A DNA stretch of 7,196 nucleotides from Acidimicrobiia bacterium (GTDB lineage: Bacteria > Actinomycetota > Acidimicrobiia > UBA5794 > JAOTWH01): positions 1-7,196 of the forward strand of contig JAOTWH010000116.1 in the NCBI GenBank assembly GCA_029863035.1, in the 5' to 3' direction. Position numbers and translations under genes: made by a program. Positions 5,769-7,196 of the stretch are shown here, piece by piece (within the stretch, counting starts at the first letter, position 1; each line of letters opens with the position of its first letter). Under the pieces are notes generated by a model. The model was not told where the DNA came from. It saw only the letters and a list, made by a program, of their open reading frames with translations, and searched no databases.

Positions 5769-5770
5769 TT
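5765..5770 (+). promoter_or_regulatory. Putative -10 box (TAACTT) for proline dehydrogenase, leaderless
   Basis: TAACTT ends 7 nt before the ATG at 5778 with no Shine-Dalgarno between. Its first four bases form most of the right arm of the inverted repeat. No good -35 hexamer was found. Confidence 0.4.
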
Positions 5771-5777
5771 TGCCGTC

Positions 5778-6722
5778 ATGAACCCGATCAGAAACATTCT
5801 TCTATGGGCCTCTGAGAGCGAAACCTTGCGACGGCGCGTGTCCAAATGGCCCTTCGTGAAGAGAGCCTTGCGTCAGTTCATGCCAGGCGAGCGCTTTGAT
5901 GATGCCATAGCCGCTGCTCATCAACTCAAGAACCAAGGTCTTTTGACGACGTTCTCCGAGCTCGGCGAACATCTCACGGATATCTCTGAGGCGGACGCTG
6001 TCACCGACCATTACCTCGATGTGTACGACAGATCTGCTGCCGAGGGCTTGAGGTCGGAGGTGTCGCTCAAGCTGACCCATCTCGGGCTAGACCTCGACAA
6101 GGAGCGTTGTGCCAAACACCTCGACCGCCTCGCAGCCAAGGCCTCCGAACACAACACCTGGCTGTGGATCGACATGGAGTCGAGTGAGTACGTCGACACG
6201 ACATTGGACCTGTACCACCAGGTGATGGCAAACCATGACAACGTCGGCATTTGCCTGCAGGCGTACCTGCACCGCACACCTTCCGATGTCGAAGCTCTAT
6301 TGCCGCTGAAGCCCGGCATCCGGTTGGTGAAGGGCGCATACAAAGAACCGGCTTCGGTTGTGGTGCGCGGCAAGAAGGCGGTGGACCATGCCTACTTCAC
6401 TGTGGGCGCTCGCCTTCTGACCGCAGCTCGCGACGGCGACGTGCGCCTGGGATTAGGGACGCACGATGTTGACCTCATCGAGAAGCTCGATGTGCTGGCC
6501 TCGGCCGCCGCGGTGCCCCGCGACAGCTACGAAGTGCAGATGCTCTACGGCATCCGTACCGCCGATCAGTTGCGTCTGGCCGGTGATGGGCACCTCGTGC
6601 GCACAGTCATTGGCTACGGCGAGGCTTGGTACCCGTGGTACGTGCGCCGCCTGGCAGAGAAGCCTGGAAATCTCTGGTTCGTATTGCGAAACGTATTCGG
6701 CCAACCCCCCACTGTCGACTGA
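5778..6722 (+). CDS. Proline dehydrogenase (monofunctional, FAD-dependent)
   Basis: The 314-residue protein matches PF01619 and the size of monofunctional bacterial PRODHs such as those of Thermus and mycobacteria. It oxidises L-proline to delta1-pyrroline-5-carboxylate and passes electrons from FAD to the quinone pool, usually as a membrane-associated barrel enzyme. Visible motifs are EVSLKLTHLGLDLD (94-107, Lys98), WIDMESSEYVD (130-140, Asp132), GICLQAYLHRT (157-167), RLVKGAYKE (182-190), LGTHD (226-230), EVQMLYGIR (252-260) and the C-terminal YGEAWYPWYVRRLAEKPGN (280-298), whose Arg pair (290-291) binds the proline carboxylate. There is no P5C dehydrogenase domain, so a separate one would be needed to reach glutamate; none is in the window. 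It is divergent from the aconitase X genes across 48 bp and would receive the L-proline made by the OCD-family reductase. It may also act in ordinary proline catabolism. Confidence 0.95.
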   Translation: MNPIRNILLWASESETLRRRVSKWPFVKRALRQFMPGERFDDAIAAAHQLKNQGLLTTFSELGEHLTDISEADAVTDHYLDVYDRSAAEGLRSEVSLKLTHLGLDLDKERCAKHLDRLAAKASEHNTWLWIDMESSEYVDTTLDLYHQVMANHDNVGICLQAYLHRTPSDVEALLPLKPGIRLVKGAYKEPASVVVRGKKAVDHAYFTVGARLLTAARDGDVRLGLGTHDVDLIEKLDVLASAAAVPRDSYEVQMLYGIRTADQLRLAGDGHLVRTVIGYGEAWYPWYVRRLAEKPGNLWFVLRNVFGQPPTVD

Positions 6723-6743
6723 GCAGTGCGGCGCCGCGATACC

Positions 6744-6749
6744 TAGGGT
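6744..6749 (+). promoter_or_regulatory. Putative -10 box (TAGGGT) for the HisA-family gene
   Basis: TAGGGT ends 6 nt before the ATG at 6756 with no Shine-Dalgarno between. It is the same hexamer as at 629-634. The box lies in the 33-bp gap after proline dehydrogenase, so the HisA-like gene may have its own leaderless transcript rather than depend on read-through. Confidence 0.45.
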
Positions 6750-6755
6750 CATCTC

Positions 6756-7196
6756 ATGGATCTGTACGCAAGAGTGAACATCTTGGGCGGCCATGCCGTT
6801 CGGCTGCCAAAAGGCGACGTAGAAGAAGCCATCACCCTCGACGCCTCACCGCTGGCTCGGGCCATGGGATGGATCGAGAAAGGCGCCGACCGACTGCATA
6901 TCGTCGACCTCGACGCAGCCGCCTACAGCGACGACAAGAACCGCCCCCTGGTCGACGAACTCATCGCGGCGGTCGATGTCCAGGTGCAGGTGGCGGGCGG
7001 AGTGAGGACCGAGGCCGAAGCAGTGCGTCTCATCGATGCTGGGGCCTGGCGGGTGGTAATGGGAACCGCTGCCCTGGTCGACCAGAACTTGACGTGGGAT
7101 CTGTGCCGCATGAACCCCGGGAGGATCGCCATCAGCCTCGATGCGCTACCCGACGGCGAATTGGTGATCAGGGGCTGGAAAGAGAACAGCGGTCGT
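6756..7196 (+). CDS. HisA-family TIM-barrel protein (His_biosynth), 3' end outside window; first catalytic Asp is Asn
   Basis: 147 residues are visible and the frame is open at the right edge; full HisA is about 240. Family features (PF00977) are HAVRLPKGDV (13-22, normally VRL.QGDY), LARAMGWIEKGADRLHIVDLDAA (33-55), the phosphate-binding VAGGVRT (79-85), AGAWRVVMGTAAL (95-107), AISLDALPDG (125-134) and IRGWKENSG (138-146). HisA isomerises ProFAR to PRFAR in histidine synthesis; the actinobacterial PriA form also serves tryptophan synthesis. HisA normally opens PAIDL..GK.VRL with a catalytic Asp near position 8. Here the aligned segment is ARVNILGGHAVRL, so that residue is Asn8, whereas the second catalytic Asp (SLD, Asp129) is kept. 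It may therefore be a paralogue with altered or no isomerase activity. No his genes are visible; they could lie downstream. The start is chosen by the N-terminal alignment and the TAGGGT box upstream. Confidence 0.82.
   Translation, partial: MDLYARVNILGGHAVRLPKGDVEEAITLDASPLARAMGWIEKGADRLHIVDLDAAAYSDDKNRPLVDELIAAVDVQVQVAGGVRTEAEAVRLIDAGAWRVVMGTAALVDQNLTWDLCRMNPGRIAISLDALPDGELVIRGWKENSGR

Noticed and set aside
1..7196. tRNA/rRNA genes, CRISPR arrays, insertion sequences, transposases, phage or defence genes
   Set aside because: No cloverleaf-like segments, regularly spaced repeats, terminal inverted repeats or transposase motifs were seen on either strand; nearly all the sequence is explained by metabolic genes.

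Overview
The window is GC-rich (roughly 60% by eye), gene-dense bacterial chromosome, most likely from the Actinomycetota and perhaps an acidimicrobiia-like lineage. Three things point that way: a DUF1876/Rv2632c-like small protein, actinobacterial-looking TANNNT boxes set 6-7 nt before start codons (leaderless mRNAs), and several GTG starts. Taxonomy is inference from family content only.

Layout. Bases 1-618 (+) hold the C-terminal part of a multi-pass membrane protein with a His-rich loop, probably a nickel/cobalt-type transporter. Bases 642-1508 (+) encode an ornithine cyclodeaminase/mu-crystallin family protein. It meets a minus-strand gene group tail to tail in a 4-bp CTAG that carries both stop codons. 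Read in its own direction (5729 down to 1505), the minus group is: aconitase X large subunit, aconitase X small subunit (8-bp overlap), an FAD-linked D-2-hydroxyacid dehydrogenase-like oxidase (4-bp ATGA overlap), an internally deleted alpha/beta-hydrolase remnant, a DUF1876 protein, and an unrecognised 277-aa protein. A 48-bp divergent intergenic region with a perfect 5-5-5 inverted repeat separates aconitase X from proline dehydrogenase (5778-6722, +). A HisA-family TIM-barrel protein follows from 6756 and runs off the right edge. Its usual first catalytic Asp is Asn.

How the genes may work together. Bacterial two-subunit aconitase X enzymes are known as cis-3-hydroxy-L-proline dehydratases, giving delta1-pyrroline-2-carboxylate. 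Members of the OCD/mu-crystallin family reduce that compound to L-proline, and proline dehydrogenase oxidises L-proline to delta1-pyrroline-5-carboxylate. All three families occur here within about 6 kb, so a 3-hydroxyproline-to-proline-to-P5C catabolic locus is the best overall reading. The tightly coupled FAD oxidase and the hydrolase remnant are not explained by that pathway. They leave open an additional or different hydroxyacid substrate.

Regulation. Six starts (five intact genes plus the hydrolase remnant) have a TANNNT box 6 or 7 nt upstream and no convincing Shine-Dalgarno, except that the 277-aa gene has a short GAAGG. Two of the other starts have clear Shine-Dalgarno sequences (AcnX small subunit and DUF1876), and the oxidase relies on a stop/start overlap. 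No RNA genes, CRISPR arrays, insertion sequences or convincing intrinsic terminators were seen.
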